Shown here one piece after another: positions 37,001-45,649 of a stretch of 64,000 nt of DNA. The stretch comes from Plumapathes pennacea. Lineage: Eukaryota; Cnidaria; Anthozoa; Antipatharia; Myriopathidae. The notes below the pieces were generated by a model. The model saw nothing but the letters and a program-made list of their open reading frames with translations, searched no databases and was not told the origin of the DNA. Location: contig OZ038469.1 of the NCBI GenBank assembly GCA_964036295.1, positions 6,216,067 to 6,280,066 of the forward strand. The letters run 5' to 3'. The translations under genes were made by a program, and so were the position numbers. The first letter of the stretch is position 1. Every line of letters starts with the position of its first letter.

Positions 37001-40000
37001 CAAAATGTATATCCTATTTCAGACCTATTTTAGAGATTTATTTCTTTTGCAACAATTTCTGCCCTGTGTTTTCTTCCATTTGCCGTGCATTGTCCGCTGT
37101 AACACATTTCTATTGAAATCATACCCTATCCCAGGCCAAAAACACAAAATCGATACCCTATTTCAGACCAAAAAGGCAAAATCTATACCCTATTACAGAC
37201 TAAAAATGTTTGAAAACGACACCCTTTGGGGTGGCACATACCTATATGGCATAGTACCCCCCCCCTCCGGGTCCCATTGCTGTTTGAAGAGTACAGTAAT
37301 TTTATTATATAATATGTAGGGTGGTCTTAGAAGGAAGTTCTCACGATATTATTCGTCATGCCATGTCCATTTCACAGTAATTTATTTTGTCTCATAAGAA
37401 AGTATACAGAGTCAATCTTTGCACTACATTCATTGGTAAAATACTGAGTACCTGTAGGTTACATTATACTTCTCAGAAGTTCTCAATTGTTGTTTGTGTT
37501 GCCTAGTACATGTACAAACACACAAATTCCCATGCCAGACAAAAAATATAGCCCTAACCCTATACTCTCCTGTGAGTGAAAATGAAAAAGTGCACTATAA
37601 ATATTCAATAATTTTACAGAATATTAGACAAATGATGGTCAGGTTTGCACATTATCCAGCATTGTAAGATGCTGTGAGACATGAAAAGAGCATTCAGTTT
37701 AGTACTGTGTTGACATTCTTATCTTAAAAAAGTCTCATTTCCCATGTCATGTGGGTATAAACTAACTCTTCCTAATCACAGAAAGATACTTTTTCCAGTT
37801 GGGCTTAGTAAACTTCATGTTTGTCTTGATATTTAGGGACCTATGAAAAAACAAAACAAGCATCAAAGTCTATAATTTAAAAAGTGTGTTCTGCTGGAGA
37901 TAGATGGGTGGAGGAAGCAGATTGTGTTGGGGTAACAGTTTAGACAATATCTCACCAGAAATTAATGTCATGCAGCTGTATGGAAAAAAATTTGTTCAAA
38001 AGAAAACGTAATAAAATATCATAAAAGGAAGAAAGTAATTCTCTAGTAAAGAGCTAACCTAAGTAAAATGAAACTAACTGTGGTAAATGCAAATTGACTT
38101 GTTTGGCTGTTATAATTATGTATCTTTCCAAATGATTTTTGACTTTCAGTCTACTGAAGGCATTGACTTGTCAGGGCATTATCTAATTGAACTTGTTTAG
38201 ATCATGGCAATTTTTTTCTGCCCACACCAGCTACTAACACAGTAAATCTCTTCTGAACATTACTTTATACACAGTAATGTATAAAGTACAGCTAAACTGC
38301 TAATTCAAAAATGCAAAAGGAAATGCAGCAATAAATTACATTTTTTCCTGGTGCCAAATTGACAAAATAATCATTCATAACAATTTCTGGTTTACTAAAC
38401 ATCATTTCTGTTTATTTATGTATACATTTTATACTATTTAGTGTATGTACTATGATTTATAGCAAAAGGAAGGGGGCCTTAGTAAGACAAAGAAGTAAAT
38501 ACAAACAAAGACTGTATTGTTATGGAAAGTAGTGGCCGGGTTTTGAAAAGTTTAGCCCAACATAAAAAATACAGTTCAAATAACATTTGACTTATAGTAC
38601 TTATATAGTGTTATACAGTACATGATAAAAACAGCTGAGCAGTTAAAAAAAAAACTGCCTACTTAAACCAGAACTCACAAGTTTTTGCACTGTATAATTT
38701 CACAGCGGACAAATATTTTGATCTGTTTTTTGATAAACTGAAATGGTTTCTAGTGCTGCAATTTTAATAAACACAGTTCTCTCTAATCAAATGCACAGAA
38801 ACGCCAACTTCTTCTGTGTAAGTGATATATATGTTGTGATTTTGTCTATAAAGCAAGTTGTTAAGTGGCAAATTAACCTCTGCACTGTAGGGTGTCTCGA
38901 AAACAAAGACCTAAGACCTAAGACCTAAGACCTCGAAAACGAAGACCTCGAAAACAAAGACCTCGAAAACGAAGACCTCGAAAACGAAGACCCCCAAAAA
39001 TATGCTCAGCGAAACGCTCGATTCGCCTCGGAATTGTTTTTACCGGAAGCTGGTTGTGTGACACTTCAAACAATGCGGTATTTTTAGACGTTTGGCGATG
39101 ATCTCGAAAACGAAGACCTCGAAAACGAAGACCTCGAAAACGAAGACCTCGAAAACGAAGACCTCGAAAACGAAGACCTCGAAAACAAAGACCTCGAAAA
39201 CGAAGACCTCGAAAACGAAGACCTCGAAAACGAAGACCTCGAAAACGAAGACCTCGAAAACAAAGACCTCGAAAACAAAGACCTCGAAAACGAAGACCTC
39301 GAAAACGAAGACCTCGAAAACGAAGACCTCGAAAACAAAGACCTCGAAAACGAAGACCCCCGAAAATATGCTCAGCGAAACGCTTGATTCGCCTCGGAAT
39401 TGCTTTTATCGGAAGCTGTTGTGTGACAACAAAATGGGAGGGGGGGAGGGGGGGGGGGGTGGGCCGGGTATTTCCCGCCACAATGTGCGTCCGCGGCAGC
39501 TTTTCCCGCCCAAAATCGCGGGCAGCAGTTTGTTTACCAAACGTTCAATTAGCTGAAGTATGCCGGATTGCGATCAATCACTGCGATCGCTCAGAAAAGT
39601 GTTCAGAGACCGCTGGATTGCTACGATCACTGTGATTGCTGAAAAACTGTTCCGAGATCGTAGTGATTATTGGAAACAGCATGCCGCGAATGGAAAAGCT
39701 GAAATGTTTTAAAAATGGCGACTGGTGACACGCACGGTCAGTTTTGTAAAACTTGGTGCTGTAGTTTAATTGCAAATTCTATGCTGAAGTTAGAAGAAAG
39801 GATGAACAAGTCTTGCAATTGAGTGGTATTAAAACAGTTCCTGCTTTGCTGGACAGAGTTTCCTTGTCCGTTCTTGAACAACCGTATTTATGCGCCACGA
39901 TTCGCGACATCTCTTTCAAAGCTCCATTAAATTCCCAAAACAAATCCTGAACTCACTTTGCAGGATGGTTTACTCACAAGGCTACACAGTTTGTTTTGAA

Positions 40001-42325
40001 CAACTTGGTCGATCGCCGGGGCTGATCAGAGGGAGCTAGAACCGATCGCAAATAGCATCGAACCTTGCTTCACTAAGCGTGCGTATCGAGTGATTGTGCG
40101 GCTAAATTCAACAAAACACATCTTTATAATCCAAAAACGCAAGAGGTACAAAGTGCCGAGGGTTACCAATAAGTTTGTTCAGAAGAATGACCTTTCTCGA
40201 AGTAAGAACCGATTGAACAACTTCGATATTTCAACAACTTCGAGGCAAAACGGTCAGCTACTCTCATCCAGTATGCCGTTTTCAGCTTGTCTGCCATACT
40301 GTTGTCTCTTAGACGTGTCTTGCATCTTTACATTGGAAAAATGCAAGAAGTACATATGGACAGCTACTGATTTTGTGTCAATATTTTCGGTATCCTTGTA
40401 TTATAAGAGAATCCGGTTGAACAGCTTGCTATTTAGTCTCTAGTTCAAAGGTATGATTGTTTAGTTTACACTGAAAGCCAAATAAATTGCAGCCCCTAAT
40501 GCGCATGCATGTCCGCTATTTCTGGCCATGATAAGCAAGACGCAGTGTGTTGTCTGCGTTACATTGATGGACAATAATTCTATTATCTGTATTTGAAGAT
40601 ATTGTACATTTTGAAGAACAAATAGAGGTCCGTAATTATCCGTAATCGCTGAGCATATTTTCGAGCTCGAAAACTAAGACCCTTTGGAATCACTGCCAAA
40701 CATCTAAAAATACTGCATTGTTTGAAGTGTCACACCGTCTAAAAATACCGCATTGTTTGAAGTGTCACACAACCAGCTTCCGGTAAAAACAATTCCGAGG
40801 CGAATCGAGTGTTTCGCTGAGCATAATTTTTGGGGGTCTTCGTTTTCGAGGTCTTCGTTTTCGAGGTCTTTGTTTTCGAGGTCTTCGTTTTCGAGGTCTT
40901 CGTTTTCGAGGTCTTCGTTTTCGAGGTCTTTGTTTTCGAGGTCTTCGTTTTCGAGGTCTTCGTTTTCGAGGTCTTCGTTTTCGAGGTCTTCGTTTTCGAG
41001 GTCTTCGTTTTCGAGGTCTTCGTTTTCGAGGTCTTTGTTTTCGAGGTCTTCGTTTTCGAGGTCTTAGGTCTTAGGTCTTAGGTCTTTGTTTTCGAGACAC
41101 CCCTGCACTGTATGACACTGGAAGTTGATTTAACTGTCAAGACTCAAACGTTTTCTGTCGTGAAAATTTATAGCATCACAACAACAAAGCTTTATCGAGG
41201 CCACAAAATGTCCGATAAGCTCGAAGCAATGCATAACGGACGAGTTGAGTGAAGAAAGTAAATAGACGTGTATTACCTGCCCCTTGGAGCTATCGGCTGG
41301 CCTTCAAGCACTATTTTAGCTTATTTTCTGTCCTCCTGCTTTTCGTGCAGAGCCGGGTTGTCAGGATTAGCCCATCCACGGCTATGGAGATATTGTTGCC
41401 TCTGGAAGCGCCGTTCTTCGACAAGAGACGAACGTTGCTCACGGCGTCGATTGTTGGCCTCATTTTGAGCCTGAAGCCTGCGGGCCTCTTGTGCAATCGT
41501 TTCATTGTGGCGTCGGGAAGCAGCTCGTTGTCGAGCGGCTTTCACGCGCTGTTCTTTTGCCTGAGTTGTTTCTTGGGCCAGTTTCTGCCTATGATGCTCC
41601 CGATCAGCTGCTCTCTTTCCTGGGTTGTCTCCTGAGCTCGTTTCTGCTGATAATGCTCTCGGTCATACCGTTGCTTCGCTTTTTTGGCAGCGACAGCACT
41701 GTCTGTTTGCCGTCTGCGCTCGAGACGGACACACCGCTCCTGGCTTGTCTTACGAATTCGTCTTAGTCTCGCTTGTTCCCTTCGTTTTTGAAGACAAACT
41801 TGTTTCTTCTCTTGAGAGTGTTCGGTTTGATTCTTTGCTTGATTCGTACTTGCCTCCGATAGTGTCCGTTGCTTCGCAACGGACCAGCAGAACACCACGT
41901 GATCAACCCAGCAAACACCGCGGTGCGGGAAGGTCGCCCGTGAACGAAAAACATTAAAACACGAGATTCGAGGTCGCGAGAGGAAAGAGCCTGGGAACGA
42001 GGTTAGAGTGTTCTACCCAGCTGAACCCCGCGCGTGATTCTGTTTCGAGTTTCTACCCAGCAGACCCCGCGGGGAAGTGATTCTCTTCCGATGTTTTTCC
42101 CAGCAAACCCCGCTGCGCGGGGAGGTCGCCCGTGAACGAAAAACATTAAAAAACGACATGGTGTTCAGATTAGTACCCACGCAGGGCGTGGGAATAATTT
42201 ATCTCTGGTTAAAGACTGGGAGAAAAAAATTGCTCAAAAGTTGATCATTCTGGGAAGTGAAAGGGTTAATACTAACCTGTTACAAAGACCAGACACAGAA
42301 CGGAGATCATCCACAAGCTCTTCAT
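26750..42325 (-). CDS. Secreted CBM14-FAD amine oxidase (L-amino-acid/monoamine oxidase-like), 7 exons, one in-frame TGA
   Basis: Seven minus-strand exons join with matching phases: 42325-42277, 33085-32918, 32431-32255, 31760-31718, 30790-30059, 27472-27278 and 27011-26750. They total 1626 nt (541 codons plus stop). Residues 1-16 look like a signal peptide (MKSLWMISVLCLVFVT). Residues 17-72 form a chitin-binding type 2 module. Then come the FAD dinucleotide motif GGGLSG (84-89), FEKESRLGGR (108-117), the substrate domain, and near the C-terminus FLVGEAY with GWCEG, the usual FAD-contact region. The family oxidises amines or L-amino acids with O2, releasing H2O2, imine/aldehyde and NH3. The substrate here is unknown. 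Codon 335 is TGA (30225-30223), where relatives are expected to have an ordinary residue, so this allele is either null or misread. Introns hold Helitrons, SINEs and a foldback element. Confidence 0.8.
27278..27472 (-). CDS. Amine oxidase exon 6
   Basis: Bounded by TTCCTCAG before 27472 and donor GTAAGA after 27278. It encodes GSGVNGENVMHTLYSNGHC and ends in NITVPEPLETVYQYWEGA(W), the segment preceding the conserved Trp/His region of L-amino-acid-oxidase relatives. The open frame extends upstream to 27696, but that part (VQAGFEPATFRTKD) is translated SINE. Confidence 0.85.
27571..27895 (+). mobile_element. tRNA-derived SINE in intron 5
   Basis: A-box-like TGGCTCTGTTGGTTGAGTACC and B-box GGTTCGAATCCCGCC lie about 30 bp apart. 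They are followed by a body with GAGGAGAAGTGCTGCC and ATAAGATCTTCACGCGGCTCGGATAA, then a tail ending near AATAAACTAACTAAC. This order resembles SINEs common in stony coral genomes. It lies about 100 bp upstream of amine oxidase exon 6. Confidence 0.75.
27969..29598 (+). mobile_element. Helitron-like non-autonomous element (copy H2) in intron 5
   Basis: Begins near TCCCTTAGCGAAGCGAGGG and ends ...GATTATGGTATTTCTAG, followed by T. The 5' region has ACTCCAAGCG..CGCCATCTCGAAATTTAATG, shared with copies at 33890, 36560 and 59100. It contains a (GT)n tract and a decayed piece of an Arg/Glu-rich frame (GCGAAGCTCGTCTTCAAAAG to GGGAACAGCGCTTGAAAGC, 28270-28450). It carries no complete protein. Confidence 0.6.
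28066..28098. repeat. (GT)n microsatellite
   Basis: About 16 uninterrupted GT units inside Helitron copy H2. The matching position in copy H3 (33930) lacks it. Confidence 0.95.
29690..29920 (+). mobile_element. SINE fragment in intron 5
   Basis: GGTTCAAGTCCCGCTCTTACCAC resembles a B box. It is followed by a second block, GCCCCGGGTTTAAATCCTCGGCCACG, then CAGTTGGGATTTTTAACAAA and a tail ending in TACTTTACTGAACTTTAC. This arrangement resembles another SINE family common in corals. The 5' tRNA-like head is decayed. Confidence 0.6.
30059..30790 (-). CDS. Amine oxidase exon 5 (substrate domain, contains in-frame TGA)
   Basis: 732 nt between TTTTTGAG before 30790 and donor GTAAGTCC after 30059. 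It encodes GLVRELELELYDWTFKEPW, then VRPVGGMSSIVNAL, a central stretch ending KVVIAIPPLEL. After the TGA at 30225-30223 the same frame continues with TVAKQLQNSPEFQSIQPISA and SNSDCLGQSFLH. The sequence after the TGA is as family-like as that before it, so the exon runs through the stop. A single-base change from GGA, for example, would restore the frame. Confidence 0.85.
30885..31160 (-). repeat. Intronic duplicate of the gene's own upstream region
   Basis: This part of intron 4 matches 42330-42850, the sequence just upstream of amine oxidase exon 1, in the same orientation. Shared blocks are CGATAGTGTATA(A/G)AATGTTTTA, CCAAAAC(A/G)AGTGCA, GCGTCATTT and GGCAAGAACGTTTGCT. It lacks the 42429-42690 MITE and so shows the empty site for it. 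It may be the scar of a partial tandem duplication or a second promoter. Confidence 0.7.
31147..31192. repeat. (TTTG)n microsatellite
   Basis: About ten TTTG units in amine oxidase intron 4. Confidence 0.95.
31718..31760 (-). CDS. Amine oxidase exon 4 (43-nt micro-exon)
   Basis: ATTCGCAG precedes 31760 and GTAAGT follows 31718. The 43 nt complete a Gly codon from exon 3 and give LGAWRIDTNQALM, then two bases of a Leu codon finished by exon 5. This fills the gap between ISVG and GLVRELELE in the expected place for the conserved GG-x-R segment of amine oxidases. Confidence 0.85.
32255..32431 (-). CDS. Amine oxidase exon 3 (FAD-binding Rossmann motif)
   Basis: Acceptor TTCTCAG before 32431, donor GTAAGT after 32255. 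It encodes NGMDCDVAIAGGGLSGLYMA, the dinucleotide-binding beta-alpha-beta start, then VCLFEKESRLGGRIYDYF with the acidic residue that binds ribose and the GG motif. The start is phase 1, compatible with direct splicing from exon 1 or from the CBM14 exon. Confidence 0.9.
32918..33085 (-). CDS. Amine oxidase exon 2: chitin-binding type 2 (CBM14) module
   Basis: This 168-nt exon lies between ACATTAG and GTAAGTC and is phase 1 at both ends, so it can be skipped or inserted without shifting the frame. It encodes DICASKPNGFYPDPNSC, NSYIRC, KTC and GRIFDPEVKRCKNP. The cysteine spacing is C-13-C-5-C-9-C-12-C, with the GFYPDP and IFDP signatures of peritrophin-A domains. The usual sixth Cys is missing from the exon; a Cys encoded in exon 3 (residue 78) could substitute. 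The frame reads open from 33206 to 32874, but the outer parts are intron. Confidence 0.85.
33826..35135 (+). mobile_element. Helitron-like non-autonomous element (copy H3) in intron 1
   Basis: Starts near TCCCCGAGCGAAGCGAAG and ends ...GATTGTCGTATTTCTAG, followed by T. It is colinear with copy H2 (27969-29598) but shorter, without the (GT)n tract. It includes the same decayed Arg/Glu-rich frame (34095-34290) and the block matching 22010-22110 reversed. The base before the presumed 5' end is G rather than the A expected for Helitrons, so the exact 5' border is uncertain. Confidence 0.6.
35136..36179. other. Intron 1 sequence without recognisable features
   Basis: Only chance ORFs occur here (for example 35410-35769 minus), without motifs or splice support. 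Confidence 0.45.
36180..36640 (-). mobile_element. Helitron-like element fragment (5' part), reversed
   Basis: GGTGATTGCTCGATTTCCACTGA at about 36200 and GACGAACATTAAATTTCGAGATGGCGACC at 36560 match reversed parts of copies H2-H4. It carries a GGGAACGAGG motif and a short (GACT)n tract near 36535-36556. The CTAG end is absent. Confidence 0.5.
36714..36760 (-). mobile_element. Helitron-like 3' end fragment
   Basis: CTAGAAATACGATATTCGCA, reversed, is the shared terminus, again followed by T. Only the terminal segment is present. Confidence 0.5.
36878..37275. mobile_element. CCCTATTTCAGACC-repeat MITE (copy 1)
   Basis: Opens near CAGGGAGTACTCATCATAAC and ends ..TAGTACCCCCCCCCTCCGGG. Inside, ACCCTATTTCAGACC-like units recur four to five times. 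The same family, with cleaner ends, occupies 42429-42690. Confidence 0.65.
37276..38879. other. Intron 1, AT-rich, nothing recognisable
   Basis: No ORF of interest, no inverted ends and no tandem arrays are seen before the foldback element. Confidence 0.5.
39104..39358. repeat. 15-bp tandem array, about 17 units (TCGAAAACGAAGACC)
   Basis: Seventeen near-perfect units with C/A variation at one site (ACGAAG/ACAAAG). The period is a multiple of three and has no stops, so long artificial frames appear on both strands (SKTKT and RGLRF repeats). A shorter array precedes it at 38928-38995. Confidence 0.95.
40838..41062. repeat. 15-bp tandem array, inverted relative to 39104-39358
   Basis: About 15 units of GGTCTTCGTTTTCGA, the reverse complement of the left-arm unit, forming the other arm of the foldback element. 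They are followed by three GGTCTTA units, mirroring the left end. Confidence 0.95.
41542..41898 (-). pseudogene. Arg/Glu-rich repeat frame (Helitron ORF N-terminus-like), truncated
   Basis: The frame contains repeated motifs of the form QKRREQARLRRIRKTSQER, VRLERRRQTD, YDREHYQQKRAQETTQ. This resembles the highly charged repeat region that precedes Rep/helicase in some invertebrate Helitron proteins. The same motif type appears decayed in 28270-28450, 34095-34290 and 58578-58917. No Rep HUH or helicase motifs are present. It is flanked by GAAAAACATTAAAAxACGA repeats (41947 and 42138). Confidence 0.5.
42277..42325 (-). CDS. Amine oxidase exon 1 (signal peptide)
   Basis: ATG at 42325-42323 opens MKSLWMISVLCLVFVT. 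The exon ends with the first base of a Gly or Asp codon at donor GTTAGT. The short basic-plus-hydrophobic segment fits a secretory signal. The link to exons about 9-10 kb away rests on phase agreement (phase 1), the fit of the signal peptide and the absence of any other gene between. A transcript would confirm it. Confidence 0.65.
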
Positions 42326-42392
42326 TTTGGTATAAAACTCCACACCACACGAATTTTTAGTTTACCTGCATAAAACGATAGTGTATAGAATG

Positions 42393-42399
42393 TTTTATA
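42393..42399 (-). promoter_or_regulatory. Candidate TATA box of the amine oxidase gene
   Basis: Minus-strand GTATAAAAC lies about 70 bp upstream of the exon 1 ATG. A related TTTTATACA element is kept in the intronic duplicate near 30960. Confidence 0.4.
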
Positions 42400-42428
42400 C
42401 GACTTCACAGTTTCGAGTGCAAATAAAG

Positions 42429-42690
42429 CCCGGGGGGAGGAGGGGGTCCTCCTCAAAAGTTTGGGTGGGAGTGTGCCGCCCGGGAATGAAAACCCTTACC
42501 CTATTTTAGACCAACATTTGTGATTTTCGACCCTTTTTCAGACTTATATGCAATTTTTGACCCTATTTCAGACCAGGTATCAAAATCTCCGATCCTATTC
42601 CAGACCAAAGCTTTAAATCGATACCCTATTTCACGCTAAATGCTAAAACTGATACCCTATATGGCCCTTATATGGGAGTACCCCCCCGGG
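42429..42690. mobile_element. CCCTATTTCAGACC-repeat MITE (copy 2) in the promoter region
   Basis: Ends are CCCGGGGGGAGGAGG and GAGTACCCCCCCGGG. Flanks AAATAAAG and AAATAGAG form an 8-bp duplication with one difference. The duplicate of this region at about 30995 has a single ...AAAAAAAGCCAAAAC, i.e. an unoccupied site. The inside repeats GACCCTATTTCAGACC-like units. Confidence 0.8.
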
Positions 42691-42984
42691 AAATAGAGGC
42701 CAAAACGAGTGCAAAGACGAGAGCGCAATGCACTTGTCAGAAACCAGATCAACTGGTTTATTAGATTACATGATCAATTTTTGCAAGCAAAGTGTTCGAA
42801 CGCGTCATTTGTGTTCCATTTTCCACGCGGCAAGAACGTTTGCTCTGTTTGTCGTATAATAAATAATTTGTAAGGCGACGAAAACTAGACTGGCGTTGCC
42901 AGTGAGCTCGCGGCATGAGTTGCGTCGAGACCAGAATATACTAAAATGGAAAGTAGGGACAAGAGTGGAACTCCCAAGAGAGAC

Positions 42985-43795
42985 TGCAAACTCAATGTTC
43001 AGGACTATTTCGGTGTATTTTTCATTTCTGGTATACAATGACCATTGCGAAACAAAGGCTACATGATCGAATGAAAGAAACATTTCAACAGGCAATGTAC
43101 GATAAGCAGAAGAATGTTATGAGGCAACAGATGTCATGTACAGAGTAAAGCATAAATCGCCATTGTTTTGCGGCTAAAGCTCATCGTAGCTTTGGTTTCC
43201 GCTTTCGGCCTGTTATCTTCCCAGAAGTATTTCGTGCCGCCACAGAATGCGACAGAGAAATTTGCAATCTCCGAACGGTATCCATCAAACATTTGTTTAC
43301 GGCTATTCTCAAAGCTTCCGCGGTGAACGCCAAAATCGTTCCCTAAAATCCAGTTTATCCGTACATGTTCCACAGAGCCCAATGGTGTTGAGTTTGGATG
43401 GGATGCAGTTAACTTTTACACACAAGTAACGAGCAATATTCACTGGCCATATCTCGAGTTGTTTAGCGAAGTCAATTACATACATACATACATATTTGTA
43501 TTGATGATCCCCTCAAGGGGCTTTTCAGCAACAATTTGGCTTCGTCATATTACTGTAGCACAGGCACTGAGGGTGGTCACTGCCAGAGATTTGTTTACGT
43601 CCTCAGTGGTTCTTTTACGTCCCCCCTGTAATCAAGTACAGAAGTATGGGGAGACGGGACCGCCTTTTTACATAGTCATCCATGCCACGTATAGATCTTA
43701 CCATTTGCTGATAGAAACAAAGACAGCGCCTTCTCCCTAGTTGCTCGCGGGGTCTGGGGCCCAGCGCCCAGCGCGAGCTTAAAAACGCAAATTGT
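42985..43795. repeat. Dispersed repeat B, copy 2
   Basis: Matches 22565-23090 in the same orientation as far as GTTTAGCGAAGTCAATTAC, then switches to a (CATA)n tract and unrelated DNA. An inverted copy of the GC-rich palindrome lies at 43740-43790 (TTGCTCGCGGGG..GCGAGCTTAAAAACGCA). Confidence 0.65.
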
Positions 43796-45649
43796 TATTT
43801 ATTTATTTTTTCCTTCTTGTCGGTCGAGAATGGGCACACGAAGCTATGGACGTTTGTATACCGTGACAAAAAAGCGGTTTGACAGCTCTTGGCCGACTAA
43901 AATCGGTGCTTGTGTCTAAGCTATAAAGTTTTCCATCACGAAACATTTTAAAATTGGCATTGCGAAAGACGTGAAGTAACATAACATCAAGCTGAGTCGC
44001 AGATCAGCTTCATTTCGTGTTCCAGTTCCACTAACATAACACAACTAAGCGGCCGCATACAATCAAAGCAGCAAGGCAGCTGTAAGCTCGCGAATTTGTA
44101 AAAAGTACTTCTGCGGGAGTGTGTATTTAATAGAACTGGCTCAAGGCCACATCGTAAAAATTGCTCAGTTTTAGGTATGTGGAAGTTTGCATCCGTTTCC
44201 GCGGGCCTTCACTTTTGCTGAACCGTGTATTCGATTTAGTCTCAGTTTTGAAAACCCTCATTTACGAGGCGGCAGAGGGTGAAAATTATAAAACTTAGAC
44301 GCTCGAAATGGGAAAATTTAAAATTCTTCACCGAGTCCAAATCTTTGAACCGGAAGGAGACCTTCCGGAGTCGCAAAGAAAAGAGTCTATCCGTAACTTT
44401 ATTACTCGTGTCATGCACAGCTTATGTTCAACATCTACATATTCATCAGAGGCCATGATACTCCAGCCTGGGCTGCATTCAAGCTAAATACGTGCTTAAA
44501 GAAAACACGCCTTTCTTCTTTTGGCTGAATTTCAAGTCGAATAAGTTTAAATGAAATCTGATAACTTGTTGACATTACTTGCGGTTTTGGTCAAATTCAT
44601 TTTCGAATTCTTCTTCTCTCAGTTCTCTACAGCATTTTTCATTGCTGGCGAAAACTATGCGAAGCAAAGCAAATATAGTCAAACGATAGAAATATTTCGA
44701 CAAGCTGAAGTCGCTCGATTGCGATCAGGGCTGTCAGTGGTCACGGGTCTTTCAACTTTAACTTATGCTTGTCAAACTGAGAATTTTACCAAAACCTCTG
44801 TGATAATGGTTTTGAAGTGCAACAGATCTACTGGAAATTCAGGAATACAATGATAACAATCAAAATAACTCCAGAAAACGTCTTCCCATCTCTTCGTTTC
44901 TTCATGCGTATTCGCTGATGCTCAAATTTCAAAGGCAATTGTTGACACAGCATGACGGACAGACTGACTGACTCAGTCTTAACTACAGTAAGGTGGGATG
45001 CTTAAAAATGCCACCGCAAAAACTACTTCGACGATCGCGTTCTCGATTTTGTTGCTTTGTCGGTAATATCGATACTGCCCAAATTGGGAAAAGAACGACT
45101 TCCATATTTGGAATCCATTGTTGACAGCACCGGGACAAATTCCAATTGACTGGATCGCATGAAGCTTCGCTTTTCAGCACTTCGTGCTGAACGCGAGCTT
45201 AAAAATCTTATCAAAACTCCAAAAAGCAGATTGCCGCTGCTTCGCCAAAATGAAGCCTAGACAATCCAAAATTGGCATCTGGACTAATTCAGGCATGCTC
45301 TTTTTAGTTCTGGAGTCAAAAAGGTACAATCTGTTATTTTGGAGGGTGCTGCGGTCGCGGACCAGTGAAAACCCATGAAAACCGCGTTGTTGTAAACAAT
45401 GAATATTCCCACGGGGCCTTCGATAATTGTTTTCTTTTAATTATTATAAAACACTTTTTCGTGAATTTCTGTTTGACCGAAATTAGAAGAAAAGAGGGCA
45501 AGAACAATAAAGGGAGCTCTTGGATCCGCCATCTGCAAAAACTGAGTCAGCTATAATATCTTTTGCATATAAACGAACGACAAATGTTCCTCTCCAGTAA
45601 CCCCGCGTGTCTCTATTCATTGGACTAATGACGCCACAAGCGCACTGGC
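43796..45649. other. Intergenic, no supported gene
   Basis: The frame 44551-44853 starts with a hydrophobic stretch (LLTLLAVLVKFIFEFFFSQF) but has no family likeness, splice context or second copy. I leave it as chance. Confidence 0.4.

Larger units (their letters stand above)
38890..41102. mobile_element. 2.2-kb foldback element built from a 15-bp array, 10-bp target duplication
   Basis: The ends are GGGTGTCTCGAAAACAAAGA and its inverse. Exact 10-bp flanks CTGCACTGTA sit at 38880-38889 and 41103-41112. Each arm consists of AAGACCT repeats, arrays of TCGAAAACGAAGACC, and a ~110-bp block containing GCTCAGCGAAACGCT and ACCGGAAGCTG. The left arm has two such array-block pairs. A 9-10-bp duplication and long modular arms suggest a Mutator/foldback-type element. 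The centre (39480-40640) is unique and includes a 50-codon frame at 39560-39712 (MPDCDQSLRSLRKVFRD...) in locally CpG-rich DNA. No transposase is present. Confidence 0.8.

Noticed and set aside
39084-39556. Long overlapping frames encoding SKTKT and RGLRF/FSRSS repeats (also 40753-41081)
   Set aside because: They are the 15-bp array read in stop-free frames on both strands; there is no start context or other domain.
38928-41062. Regularly spaced 15-bp repeats, and the 132-bp repeats at 19615-20330, as possible CRISPR arrays
   Set aside because: There are no unique spacers, the units abut directly, and the genome is eukaryotic.
44551-44853. 100-codon frame with a hydrophobic N-terminus
   Set aside because: No homologue recognised, no second copy, no splice or promoter context.
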